This document shows, one piece after another, positions 8,759 through 20,033 of a stretch of DNA of 64,000 nucleotides. Position numbers and translations under genes: made by a program. The stretch spans positions 17,901 through 81,900 of the forward strand of contig SHYY01000004.1 of the NCBI GenBank assembly GCA_009692555.1, given 5' to 3'. How positions within the stretch are numbered: the first letter of the stretch is position 1; each line of letters opens with the position of its first letter. The notes under the pieces were generated by a model. That model was not told where the DNA came from and searched no databases. It worked only from the letters and a program-made list of their open reading frames with translations. Source of the DNA: Myxococcales bacterium (GTDB taxonomy: Bacteria; Myxococcota_A; Polyangia; Palsa-1104; SHYY01).

Positions 8759-9715
8759 ATGGACGTCCTCCTCAAGAAATATTTCTGGATCCTCACCCTC
8801 GGGGTGACCGGGGTCTGTGCCGCCCTCGGCGGGCGCACCGCATCGCGCTTCATCACCCAGTCGTTCCTGGTCGCCGACGAGAGCCAGGCACCATCGCGCC
8901 GGGCCTACGTCAACAGCGCCGACCGGGTGCGCTCGAAGGAGGTCGAGGGGATCGTCAAGCGCAACGTCTTCTGCTCGGCCTGCTCGCCGATCGTCCCGTC
9001 GGGCGATAACCCGGCGGGGCCCGTGGAGGAGATCTCCAACGAGCCGCGGCGCACCGAGATGCAGCTCGAGCTGGTCTCGACGATGGTGGTGCCGGGCGAC
9101 GAGAAATGGTCGATGGCGGTGATCCGCGACACCTCGACCAAGGAAAAGGATCCGGGCCTCTATCGCAGCGGCTCGCTGCTCCCGGGCGACGCGGCGACGG
9201 TCGTGCGGATCATCGAGAAGAAGGTCTACTTCACCAACAACAATCACCTCGAGTACCTCGAGCTCGATCCGGGCGCGAACGCCAAGGTGGCCAACGCGGG
9301 CGGCGGCAACGAGTACGTCGCGATGGCCCAGCCGGTGTCCGCAGCGACGGGAGATCCGCTCGACAACGACATCAACCGCGGCGTGCGCTGCGTGGGATCG
9401 AACTGCGAGATCGACCGCTCCCTGGTCGACAAGCTGCTCTCCAACACCACCATGCTCGCCACCTCGGCGCGCTTCGTCCCGTCGATCAAGGACGGGCGCC
9501 CGAACGGCTTCAAGCTCTACGCGATCCGCCCGAACTCCATCTTCGGGAAGATCGGCCTCCAGAACGGCGACACGGTGAAATCGATCAACGGGATGGAGAT
9601 GTCGAGCCCCGACCAGGCGCTCGGCGTGTACACCAAGGTCCGCACGGCCAGCCACCTCACCGTCTCGGTGGAGCGGCGCGGCGAGACCGCCACGCTGGAC
9701 TACACGATCCGATGA
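8759..9715 (+). CDS. gspC: type II secretion inner-membrane clamp GspC
   Basis: 318 residues. A single membrane helix near residues 8-26 follows a short cytoplasmic start (MDVLLKKYFWILTLGVTG). The periplasmic homology region begins near VEGIVKRNVFCSACSP, and a C-terminal PDZ-like domain (about 225-318) contains GFKLYAIRPNSIFGKIGLQ and NGDTVKSING. GspC links the inner-membrane platform to the secretin. First gene of the gsp operon, directly behind the sigma-54 promoter candidate. The pair of Cys in FCSACSP is not typical of well-studied GspC. Confidence 0.92.
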   Translation: MDVLLKKYFWILTLGVTGVCAALGGRTASRFITQSFLVADESQAPSRRAYVNSADRVRSKEVEGIVKRNVFCSACSPIVPSGDNPAGPVEEISNEPRRTEMQLELVSTMVVPGDEKWSMAVIRDTSTKEKDPGLYRSGSLLPGDAATVVRIIEKKVYFTNNNHLEYLELDPGANAKVANAGGGNEYVAMAQPVSAATGDPLDNDINRGVRCVGSNCEIDRSLVDKLLSNTTMLATSARFVPSIKDGRPNGFKLYAIRPNSIFGKIGLQNGDTVKSINGMEMSSPDQALGVYTKVRTASHLTVSVERRGETATLDYTIR

Positions 9716-9761
9716 CGCGCACGCCAGCAGGTCAGGCGTGGGGCGACACGATGAGGCCTCG

Positions 9762-12631
9762 ATGAAATTGATCCGGTGGGTAGTGCCGCTCTCCGCTGCC
9801 GCGCTCACGCTGACGCCGTGCGTGTTCGCGCAGCCGCGCATCACCGCCCCGGCGGCCGCCAAGCCCCCGCCCGCGGCGACGGGACGGCCGACCTCGCTCG
9901 CACCGCTTGCCGCGGCGACGGGCAAGGGCGCATCGGGAGCGGCCGCGAGGACGCCCCCGGCCATGACGACGACCGGAACCGGCAAGCCCGCGCCGTTAGC
10001 CAAGCCTCCCGCCACCAGCCGCCCCCCGAGCAGCCTCCAGAATGGCCAGCCACCGTCGGGAAACCCCGATCCCGGCTTCGGCATCGGACCGGGCATCGGC
10101 GCGGGTGGCGCCAACTTCCCCGAGGGAATGCCCGCCGAGAAGGCGATCGCCACCGAGTGCAAGGACAAGATCCCGCCCAACAAGAAGTTCAAGATCGACT
10201 TCCGCGGCGAGGTCGAGCTCTCGCAGCTCGTGCAGTGGCTCGCCCCGACGCTGTGCCGGCCGGTGATCGTGCCCCAGAACCTGCGCCAGCAGAAGGTGAC
10301 GATCTACTCGCCCGGCCTGGTGACCGCCGAGGAGGCGCAGCGCCTGTTCCTCGCGTCGCTGACCTCGATGGGCCTGACGGTGCAGCCCGAGGGCGGCAAG
10401 GGGCACGAGGTGTTCACGATCATCGAATCGAACCGCGCCCACGAGTTGCCGGTGCCGCTCTACGGGCCGGACGCGCAGGCCCCCTCCAGCTCCGCCTTCG
10501 TCACCAAGCTGATCCGGATGAAGAACATCACCACCGACGAGATCCTCCAGACGCTCAACCGCCTGAAGACCAAGGACGGCGACATCGTCGCCTTCGCGCC
10601 CGCCGGGACGCTGATCATCACCGACCTCTCCGAGAACATCCGGCGCATGGAGGCGATCATCAATCAGCTCGATGTGCAGCCGCTCGGCGCCGAGAAGATC
10701 TGGGTCCACAAGCTCCACAACACGGCCGCGTCGGAGATGGCGGCGATGCTGGAGAAGATCTTCCAGCCGAGCAAGGGGGCGGCCCAGCCGGGGGGGCGTC
10801 CCGGCGGGCGGGCGATGCACCTCGCGCAGTCGGTGACCAGTCCACCGGCGGTGACACCCGGCGCGGCGCCGGGATCGGCCACCGAGACCTCAGGGCCCGC
10901 GTTCGGCAGCGTCAGCGTCTCGCAGATCATCCCGGAAGATCGCTCGAACACCCTGATCATCGTCGCCAGCGACAAGGCCTTCTCGTTCATCCTCTCGCTC
11001 ATCCAGCGCCTCGACCAGGCCGGCGGCCCGCTCGACAACGCCGGCGATCGCATCCACGTCCACTTCCTCAACAACGCCACCGCCGATGAGATCGCCGCGA
11101 CGCTCTCCGGCCTCGGCGTCGGGGTCTCGGGCTCGCGCGGCCGCACCGGCGCGCGGGCGACCGGCGGTCCGGCGGGTGGAACGCCCGGCCAGGCGGGTGC
11201 GCTGTTCGAAGGCGAGGTCAAGGTCGCCGCCGACAAACCAACGAATTCGCTGGTGATTGTCGCCTCCGGGCGCGATTACCTCACGGTGCGCGACCTCGTC
11301 CGCAAGCTCGATATCACGCGCCGCCAGGTGTTCATCGAGGCCACCATCCTCGAGGTGTCGCTCGACAAGGCGCGCAAGCTCGGGGCGGCCTTCCACGGCG
11401 GCGGCACGGTCCTCGACGGCGACAACAAGTCGCTCCTCTTCGGCGGCTCGGAGCCGAACGGGCAGGCCAACTCGCTGTTCTTCTCCCCGGCGGCGCTGAC
11501 CGGCCTCGCCGCCGGCCTGCGCGGGCCCGCGATCCCGGGCGCCGATACGCTCCTCGGCCTCCCGCCCGGCCAGTCGGTGCCGAGCTTCGGGGTGTTCATC
11601 CAGGCGCTGCAGAACAACAACGACGTCAACGTCGTCTCGATGCCGCACATCCTCACCTCCGACAACGAGAAGGCCACCATCCAGGTCGGCCGCAACCTGC
11701 CTTTCCCGGGGTCGCTCGGCGGCTTCCCGGGCGCGGGGGGCGCTGCCGCGGGGGCTGCTGCCGCCTTCGGTATCGGCACGTCGGTGCAGCGGCAGGACGT
11801 GGCGCTGAAGATGGACGTCACCCCGCACGTCAACGACTCGGACATGGTGCGGCTCGAGCTGGACGCCGAGATCTCCGACGTGGCCTCGGAGAACTTCAAC
11901 GGCCTCGGCCCGGCCACCGACAAGCGCACGGTGAAGACCACGGTATCGGTGCGCGATCAGCAGTCGGTGGTGATCGGCGGCCTGGTGAAGGATCGCATCG
12001 CCGAGAGCATCGACAAGGTGCCGCTGCTCGGCGACATCCCGATCCTCGGCTACCTGTTCAAGTTCACCCGCAAGACCATCCTGAAGCAGAACCTGCTGAT
12101 CATCCTCACCCCCTACGTGATCAAGGATCCGATGGATCTGCGGCGGATCTTCGAGCGCAAGATCCGCGATCGCAAGGAGTTCCTCGAGCGCTACAGCGCC
12201 TTCCAGGATGAGCACAACTACGACCCCGAGATCGACTACCGCCGGAAGCGTGGCCTGCTCGAGGAGATCAATCGCACCGCCATCGAGGCCGAGCTGGAGG
12301 CCGCTGAGCTGCGCACCGCCCAGGCGTCGATGCAGGAGCGCTTCCAGGAGGGGCCGGTCGAGCCGGTGGACATCCCGCGCGGGCGGGGCGGCGCGCTGCG
12401 GCCGGGCGCAGGGGAGCGTATCAACGAGGACGAGTCGCCGGGCACGCAGCCAGTCCCGTCGCCGCCGTCGCCACGAGAACGTCCGGTGCGCCAGCGCCAG
12501 CGCGAGCGGATGGTCCCGAACGTCCCGCAGATGGAGGACAGCGTGCCGCCGCCGACCGGTGCGCCCGCGCTGCCCGAGTCGCCGCGGGGCGAGGCACCGG
12601 TGCCGCAGCCAGCGACGGCAGGAGACCGGTA

Positions 12632-12632
<1 letters not shown>
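9762..12632 (+). CDS. gspD: type II secretion outer-membrane secretin GspD
   Basis: 956 residues, longer than the usual 650-700. The ATG at 9762 is chosen over one 24 bases upstream because GAGG precedes it and it begins a clean signal peptide (MKLIRWVVPLSAAALTLTP...VFAQ). A low-complexity Ala/Pro/Gly segment runs to about 130, then N0 (KFKIDFRGEVELSQLVQWL), N1-N3 ring-building domains with Gly-rich insertions, and the secretin core beginning VFIEATILEVSLDKARKLG. The signature VPLLGDIPILGYLF is near residue 752. The last ~100 residues are Arg/Pro-rich, possibly for the outer-membrane pilotin or the cell wall. It forms the exit pore. Confidence 0.96.
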
Positions 12633-14506
<1,874 letters not shown>

Positions 14507-14512
14507 CGCCGG

Positions 14513-15784
14513 ATGCCGGTCTTTTCCTACAAGGGCTTCGCGGCGAGCGGCAAGCCGGTGTCGGGCGTCAAGGACGCCGACAACGTCCGCAATTTACGCG
14601 CAATCCTGAAGCGCGACGGGATCTTCCTCACCACCGCCAAGGAGGCCAACCTGCGCGCCGCCGCCGCCGAGGCCGCGGGCGACACCGGGATCGGGATCCT
14701 GCGGATCTTCACCGGCCTCTCGCCGGGCGGGCTCACCGCGGGCCGGCAGAACGCGGACAAGCGACAGGTGGCGATCCTCACCCGCCAGCTCGGCGTGCTC
14801 TTGAAGGCCGGCGTGCCGCTCTCGGAGGCGCTCGGCGCGCTGGTCGAGCAGTCGGAGCGCCCCGCGCTGAAGCGCATCCTCGCCGACGTGAAGACCCAGG
14901 TGAACGAGGGATCGTCGCTGGCCGACGCTCTGGCCCGCCACCCCGGCTCGTTCGAGGACCTCTTCATCAACATGGTCCGCGCCGGCGAGGCCTCGGGCAA
15001 CCTCGACACCGTGCTCTTCCGCCTCGCCGAGTTCCTCGACGCGCAGAACCGCCTGCGCGGGAAGATCATCTCGGCGATGTTCTACCCGGTGGCGATGGCC
15101 TGCATCGGCATCGTGATCATGGGCATCCTGATGCTCACCGTCGTGCCGAAGGTCACCTCGATGTTCGCCGACACCGGGCAGGTGCTGCCCTGGAACACCC
15201 GCCTGATGATCTTCGTCTCCGACATGATCGGCGGCTACTGGTACCTGATCATCGCCTGGGTCTTCGGGTCGGTGATCGGCTTCCGCTACTGGAAGAAGAC
15301 GCCGCGCGGGCGCATGACCTTCGACAGGATGATCCTCCGCCTGTGGGTGATAGGACCCCTGGCGCGGATGATCGCGATCAGCCGCTTCGCGAAGACCCTC
15401 TCGACGATGCTGGCCTCGGGCGTGCCGCTCCTCCGCGCGCTCGACATCGTGAAGAACATCCTCGGCAACGTCACCCTCACCAAGGTGATCGAGGAGGCCA
15501 AGGAGTCGATCAAGGAGGGCGAGTCGATCGCCGCGCCGCTGCGCCGCTCGGGGGAATTTCCGCCCATCGTGACGCATATGATTGCGGTGGGTGAGCGCAC
15601 CGGGCAGCTCGAGCCGATGCTGGAGAACGTCGCCGAGTCGTACGACGTCGAGACCGACATGAAGATCGCGCGGCTCACCACCCTGCTCGAGCCGGTGATG
15701 ATCCTGATCATGGGCGGCTCGGTGGCGTTTGTGGTGTTTTCGATCTTGTTGCCGATTTTGCAGATGAACGAGTTTGTGTCCTGA
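14513..15784 (+). CDS. gspF: type II secretion inner-membrane platform protein GspF
   Basis: 423 residues, beginning MPVFSYKGFAASGKPVSG as GspF/PilC proteins do. Two T2SSF domains are present: the first carries LTRQLGVLLKAGVPLSEAL, the second FAKTLSTMLASGVPLLRAL. Three membrane segments are visible (about 195-220, 243-262 and 390-415). It anchors GspE and the assembly platform. Six bases separate it from gspE; a fragment after the stop leads into the gspG ribosome site. Confidence 0.96.
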   Translation: MPVFSYKGFAASGKPVSGVKDADNVRNLRAILKRDGIFLTTAKEANLRAAAAEAAGDTGIGILRIFTGLSPGGLTAGRQNADKRQVAILTRQLGVLLKAGVPLSEALGALVEQSERPALKRILADVKTQVNEGSSLADALARHPGSFEDLFINMVRAGEASGNLDTVLFRLAEFLDAQNRLRGKIISAMFYPVAMACIGIVIMGILMLTVVPKVTSMFADTGQVLPWNTRLMIFVSDMIGGYWYLIIAWVFGSVIGFRYWKKTPRGRMTFDRMILRLWVIGPLARMIAISRFAKTLSTMLASGVPLLRALDIVKNILGNVTLTKVIEEAKESIKEGESIAAPLRRSGEFPPIVTHMIAVGERTGQLEPMLENVAESYDVETDMKIARLTTLLEPVMILIMGGSVAFVVFSILLPILQMNEFVS

Positions 15785-15803
15785 ACCCAGCCGAAGGAGT
15801 CGG

Positions 15804-16223
15804 ATGATGCGGCCAAGCAGCAAGCGAAGGATCACCCAGCGCGGCATGACTCTCGTCGAGATCATGGTCGTGGTGGCGATCATCGGGACCGTGATGGCGG
15901 CGGTGGCGCTGGGCGCCCTCCCTGCGCTCAACCGGGCCACCTGCAAGACGGCGTGGACGGGAACGCAGACCCTCGCCCAGGCGGTGGAGGTCTACAAGAC
16001 CGAAAACAACGGCGACTGCCCGAAGTCGCTCGACGACCTGGCCCAGATGAAGATCGTCAAGAAGATCCCGATCGACCCGTGGGGCCAGCCCTTCAACTTC
16101 AAGTGCCCCGGCGACAAGGACGAGGACGGCGCCGACATCTGGTCGAAGGGCAAGAACAAGCAGGACGGCGACGACGACGATGTCCGCGGCTGGATGAAGA
16201 TGGACGAGCAGTGCAAGAAGTAG
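15804..16223 (+). CDS. gspG: major pseudopilin GspG
   Basis: 139 residues. Two adjacent ATGs (15804, 15807) follow the ribosome site GAAGGAG; the second has the better spacing. The prepilin site is QRG^MTLVEIMVVVAIIG: Gly at -1, Glu at +5, but Met instead of the usual Phe at +1. The C-terminal part has the GspG pattern DLAQMKIVKKIPIDPWGQPF and an acidic calcium-loop-like DGDDDDVRGW. It polymerises into the pseudopilus. The long GspG-type C-terminus distinguishes it from the minor pseudopilins that follow. Confidence 0.95.
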   Translation: MMRPSSKRRITQRGMTLVEIMVVVAIIGTVMAAVALGALPALNRATCKTAWTGTQTLAQAVEVYKTENNGDCPKSLDDLAQMKIVKKIPIDPWGQPFNFKCPGDKDEDGADIWSKGKNKQDGDDDDVRGWMKMDEQCKK

Positions 16224-16224
16224 C

Positions 16225-16953
16225 ATGTCCCCCTCGGCGAAGCTGCGGGCGGGCCGGTCTCCGAGGGGCTTCACGCTCATCGAGATCATGCTCGTCCTGG
16301 CGATCGTCGGGGCGGCGATGGGGGTGGCGGTGGTCTCCTTCCGCGCCGTCGATCGCGCCACCGCGCGCAGCAACTCGAGCCGCCTCGCCGCCGCGATCCG
16401 CTACGTCTACGACCGCGCCGTCACCACCGGCGGGTACTACCGCATCGTCCTCGATCTGACCGCCAACAAGTACTGGGCCGAGCGCTCCGATGACCGCTTC
16501 TACCTCGCGCGCGAGCCCGAGAAGTCCTCGCGCGGCCGCGCCCCCGACGAGGAGGCCAAGGAGAAGAAGCTGAAGGAGGACGAGGATCGCGCGAAGCAGC
16601 AGGTGACGGGGCTGGCCAAGGAGCTCTTGCCGCCGCCCGCGCCGCGACGGGCGCGCTTCCAGGCCTTCACCGACTCGACGCTCCCGAAGATCGACCTCAA
16701 AGGCTGCAAGCTCCGCGACGTGCTCACCCGTCGCCAGCGCGACCCCTACACCGAGGGCAAGGCCTACCTCTACTTCTTCCCCGACGGGCACACCGAGCGG
16801 GCGCTGATCCACATCGAGGACACCAACGGCGACGTCTACTCGCTCTCCGTCCACCCGCTCACCGGGCGGGTCACGCTGAAGTCGGGCGACGTCCGGGCGG
16901 GGCGCGACTTCGGCGAGACCGACGACGAGGGGCGCTCCGAGGCGCCGCGTTGA
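16225..16953 (+). CDS. gspH: minor pseudopilin GspH
   Basis: 242 residues. Prepilin site SPRG^FTLIEIMLVLAIVG with a 15-residue leader. The body has the GspH-like start SFRAVDRATARSNSSRLAAAIRYV, then a Lys/Glu-rich charged insertion (about 95-130) and a beta-rich C-terminus with AYLYFFPDGHTERALIHI. GspH sits near the tip of the pseudopilus. Starts one base after the gspG stop. The leader SPSAKLRAGRSPRG looks like translated repetitive DNA rather than a conserved leader. Confidence 0.9.
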   Translation: MSPSAKLRAGRSPRGFTLIEIMLVLAIVGAAMGVAVVSFRAVDRATARSNSSRLAAAIRYVYDRAVTTGGYYRIVLDLTANKYWAERSDDRFYLAREPEKSSRGRAPDEEAKEKKLKEDEDRAKQQVTGLAKELLPPPAPRRARFQAFTDSTLPKIDLKGCKLRDVLTRRQRDPYTEGKAYLYFFPDGHTERALIHIEDTNGDVYSLSVHPLTGRVTLKSGDVRAGRDFGETDDEGRSEAPR

Positions 16954-17822
16954 TGCGATCGCATCATCATAAAAAGGAACCCTGGGAGGGTTCCTTTGAC
17001 CTCCCGCGGGAGCGCCACCAGGCAAAGCCCGGCGGCGCATACGCGACCAAGATCGCTGGCGGCTTCACGCTCCTCGAGATGATGGTCGCGCTGGCGATCC
17101 TCGCCGTGTCGCTGACCTGGCTGGTGCAGGCGACGATGCGGGCGATCCAGTCCGCGAACCACGCCAAGCTGGTCACCACCGCCACCTTCCTCGCCCGCGC
17201 TCGCCTCGTCGAGCTCGAGGACGAGCTGGCCGAGAAGGGCTTCACCGACGATTCGTTCGCCAAGGAGGCCTCGGGGGACTTCGAGGAGCAGGGCTTCAAG
17301 CGCTTCCAGTGGACGGTGGTGATCGACAAGATCGAGCTGCCGAGCACCTCCGAGGTGGAGGCGCTGGTGTCGAAGGGGGCGGACTCGCAGGAGACGCTCG
17401 GCGGGATCGGCGGGGGCCCAGCCTCCGCGTCGTCGCCCGGGGGCCTCTCGAACACGCCCGTCGGTGGCGGCGCCGGTGGCGGCGCGGGGATGCTCGCCTC
17501 GCAGTTCGGGATCATCAAGGATGTCCTCGAAAACTCGATCCGCCGCGCGCGGGCGAAGATCACCTGGAGCGAGGGCAAGAAGGAGGAGATGGTCGAGGTG
17601 GTCGAGTACCTGACCGATCCGAAGCGGGTCGATCAATCGATCCAGCTCGGCATCGGCGGCGCAGGCGCTGGCGGAGCGGGGGGCGGAGCAGCCGGTGGCG
17701 CGGGCGGTGGCGCGGGCGGCGGCGCGGGCGGCGGCGCGGGAGGCGGCGCGGGCGGCGCTGGCGGTGGCAGCTCCGGCGGTGGCAGCTCCGGCGGCGGCAC
17801 CACCCGGGGATCGGCCCGTTGA
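16953..17822 (+). CDS. gspI: minor pseudopilin GspI with repeat-derived leader
   Basis: 289 residues; ATG overlaps the gspH stop (TGATG). The prepilin site IAGG^FTLLEMMVALAILAVS comes after a 37-residue leader, versus 6-10 usually. Bases 16971-17047 of this leader match the 81-bp repeat at 40276-40445 in reverse orientation, so leader residues such as PRERHQAKP are encoded by an inserted repeat. The core pseudopilin runs to about residue 230, and a tail of some 55 Gly/Ala/Ser residues (DNA 17659-17812, 12-bp GGCGGCGCGGGC-like units) closes the protein. Minor pseudopilin of the GspI-J-K tip. Whether such a leader is cleaved normally is unknown. Confidence 0.9.
   Translation: MRSHHHKKEPWEGSFDLPRERHQAKPGGAYATKIAGGFTLLEMMVALAILAVSLTWLVQATMRAIQSANHAKLVTTATFLARARLVELEDELAEKGFTDDSFAKEASGDFEEQGFKRFQWTVVIDKIELPSTSEVEALVSKGADSQETLGGIGGGPASASSPGGLSNTPVGGGAGGGAGMLASQFGIIKDVLENSIRRARAKITWSEGKKEEMVEVVEYLTDPKRVDQSIQLGIGGAGAGGAGGGAAGGAGGGAGGGAGGGAGGGAGGAGGGSSGGGSSGGGTTRGSAR
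16971..17047 (-). repeat. copy of the 81-bp repeat family inside gspI
   Basis: A hairpin (GGAACCC/GGGTTCC) is followed by TTTGACCTCCCGCGGGAGCG and CACCAGGCAAAGCCCG. The reverse complement of the tandem repeat at 40276-40445 has the same order: hairpin, TTTGACCCCCCGCGACGAGC, CACCAGGCGAAGCCCG. By eye about 80% of 65 aligned bases agree. The insert keeps the gspI frame open. Confidence 0.75.
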
Positions 17823-18565
17823 TGATGCGGTCGCATAAAAAATTGGGCGGCTGCCTTCCTTGCGCGCGAAGCGCGAGGCGTCCCGGCGGGAGCCGGGGCT
17901 TCACCCTGATCGAGGTGCTGATCGCGATCTCGATCCTGGCGGTCGTCACCACCCTCGTCTGGGGATCGTTCCGTGAGACCTTCAGCGCCAAGAGCGCCGT
18001 CGAGGCCAACTCCGCGCGCTACCACTCCGTGCGCCTCGGCCTCGAGCGCCTCGCGCGCGAGGTGACGATGGCCTACCTCTCCCAGAACGACGACACCGGC
18101 CAGCAGGAGCGCCGCACCTTCTTCATCGGCACCCGGCGCGGCGACGTCGACGAGCTGCGCTTCTCGATGCTCGGCCACCAGCGCCTCTACGCCGACGCCA
18201 ACGAGGCCGACACATCTCAGGTGGTGTGGTACGGCGGGCGCGACCGCGACGACGGCGGCAAGGTGAACCTGATGCGCCGCGAGACCCGCCGCCTCGCCAA
18301 CGAGAAGCCGGAGACCGCGCCCGGCGAGTCGGACATCGCGTGCGACGACGTGGTCAGCCTGAAGATCGACTACTGGGACGCGCGCGACAAGAAGTGGCGC
18401 GAGGAGTGGAGCACCTCCTCCGCCGACGGGCAGCCCGATCGCCTGCCATCGAAGGTGCGGATCACCCTGACCGTGTACGACGAGCGCCGGCAGGAGGTCC
18501 CGTTCCAGACCGCGGTGCGCCTGCCGATGCAGGAGCCGCTCAACCTCCAGGCGAGGAAGAAGTGA
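17822..18565 (+). CDS. gspJ: minor pseudopilin GspJ
   Basis: 247 residues; ATG overlaps the gspI stop. The 26-residue leader (MMRSHKKLGGCLPCARSARR...) is again long and contains a DNA palindrome (CGCGCGAAGCGCG). The prepilin site is SRG^FTLIEVLIAISILAVVT. The body is GspJ-like (LGLERLAREVTMAYLSQN, then FFIGTRRGDVDELRFSMLG and a C-terminal PFQTAVRLPMQ). GspJ pairs with GspI and GspK at the pseudopilus tip. The start region TGATGATGCGGTCGCATAAAA matches the gspI start region. Confidence 0.93.
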   Translation: MMRSHKKLGGCLPCARSARRPGGSRGFTLIEVLIAISILAVVTTLVWGSFRETFSAKSAVEANSARYHSVRLGLERLAREVTMAYLSQNDDTGQQERRTFFIGTRRGDVDELRFSMLGHQRLYADANEADTSQVVWYGGRDRDDGGKVNLMRRETRRLANEKPETAPGESDIACDDVVSLKIDYWDARDKKWREEWSTSSADGQPDRLPSKVRITLTVYDERRQEVPFQTAVRLPMQEPLNLQARKK

Positions 18566-20004
18566 GGCACGCCGCCCATCGCCTGCTGGCGCGCCTCGCG
18601 CGTCCGCTGATCGCGGCGCACCGTCGCAAGGTGAACCGCCAGGGAGGCTTCGCGCTGGTGGTGGTCACCGTCACCGTCGCTGTCCTCGCCGCGGTGGTCG
18701 GCGAGTTCGGGTACAACTCCCGCGTCGAGATGGAGTCGGCCGCCAACGCGCGCGATCAGCTGCGCGCCGAGTACCTCGCCCGCTCCGGGATCAACCTCTC
18801 GCGCCTCCTCATCAAGACCCAGCAGGCGGTGATCGACAAGATCAACAACCAGTTCAAGATGGACATCCAGATCGGCGACTTCGCCCCCTTCCTGATGAAG
18901 GCCTTCGGCGGCGCCGACGGAGCCGAGGCGCTCGGCGACCTCCTCGGCATCGGGGCCGGGTCGGTCAAGGGCCTCGGCGTCGGCAAGAGCGCCAGCTTCG
19001 ACGTGGCGATGACCCCCGAGGACGGCAAGATCAACATCAACTGCGCCGGCGGCCTGAACGCGGCCGGCAATGGAGTGATCCCCCAGGGCAATCCACAACC
19101 GGTGGCGATCCGCCGGCCGGGCGACGCCCCGACCGCCACGCCGATCAACGATCCGAAGGAGGGGCTCTTCCGGATGCTGGTGGCCCTCATGTACCCGCGC
19201 CGCTACGACCGCATCTTCGACAACCCCGACGCCGACGGGCAGTACGCCACCCGCGAGGAGGTGGCGCGCGCGATCATCGACTGGTCCGACGTCGACGAGA
19301 CGCGCTACGACCCGGCCACCCCCTCGGGCGGCGGCGGCGAGGACTACCACTACGACTCCCTTCGCGACACCTACAAGGCGCACAACAACTTCTTCGACAC
19401 GGTCGAGGAGCTGCAGCTGGTCAAGGGCGTCAGCGACGACTTCTGGGGCTCCTTCGGCGAGATGTTCACCGTCTACGGGACCTGCCAGATCAACCTGAAC
19501 GCGGTGTCGGTGGAGCACTGGCCGATCACCGCGGCGATCGTCCGCGCCTCGGCCAAGGATCAGCAAAACCCGTCGCTGCTCGACGAGACGCTGGTGGCGG
19601 CCCTGGCGCAGCAGGTGCGCGCGATCACGCAGGCGACCGGCGGCCTGAAATCAACCGATGACCTCGCGAAGTTTGCGGCGAACAAGGGAATGCCGTTGAC
19701 GCCGCCCGGCGCGGCCGGGGGCACCACAGGAGGGACAGGGGGAGCCGAGGCTCCACTGGAGTTCCCGCCCATCCCGGGGCTGACCGCGATCGAGCTCGAC
19801 AACAAGAATCTCAACACGCTGGCCCGGATCGGGCCGCGCGAGATCTACCGGATCGACTCGACCGGAACCATCCAGCGCTCGGCGGGCCGCAAGATCCAGG
19901 TCCACATCCGCGCGGTCTTCGACACGACGCACTTCAACGGGAACGCCACCAGCGGCGACCCGGGCGACACCAGGGGCACCTGGGTCTACTGGCGGATGGA
20001 CTGA
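18562..20004 (+). CDS. gspK: minor pseudopilin GspK (tip protein)
   Basis: 480 residues. GTG start overlaps the gspJ stop (GTGA) and is in frame with no better start before the prepilin site. Site RQGG^FALVVVTVTVAVLAAVV lacks Glu at +5, as GspK normally does. The large alpha domain includes AEYLARSGINLSRLLI, INCAGGLN, IDWSDVDETRYDP and NLNAVSVEHW. A Gly/Pro-rich insertion is near 375-395. Caps the pseudopilus. The unusually basic 29-residue leader (RHAAHRLLARLARPLIAAHRRK) is noteworthy. Confidence 0.93.
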   Translation: MRHAAHRLLARLARPLIAAHRRKVNRQGGFALVVVTVTVAVLAAVVGEFGYNSRVEMESAANARDQLRAEYLARSGINLSRLLIKTQQAVIDKINNQFKMDIQIGDFAPFLMKAFGGADGAEALGDLLGIGAGSVKGLGVGKSASFDVAMTPEDGKININCAGGLNAAGNGVIPQGNPQPVAIRRPGDAPTATPINDPKEGLFRMLVALMYPRRYDRIFDNPDADGQYATREEVARAIIDWSDVDETRYDPATPSGGGGEDYHYDSLRDTYKAHNNFFDTVEELQLVKGVSDDFWGSFGEMFTVYGTCQINLNAVSVEHWPITAAIVRASAKDQQNPSLLDETLVAALAQQVRAITQATGGLKSTDDLAKFAANKGMPLTPPGAAGGTTGGTGGAEAPLEFPPIPGLTAIELDNKNLNTLARIGPREIYRIDSTGTIQRSAGRKIQVHIRAVFDTTHFNGNATSGDPGDTRGTWVYWRMD

Positions 20005-20033
20005 GTTTGAACGGAGATTGAGGTAACTCCCCC

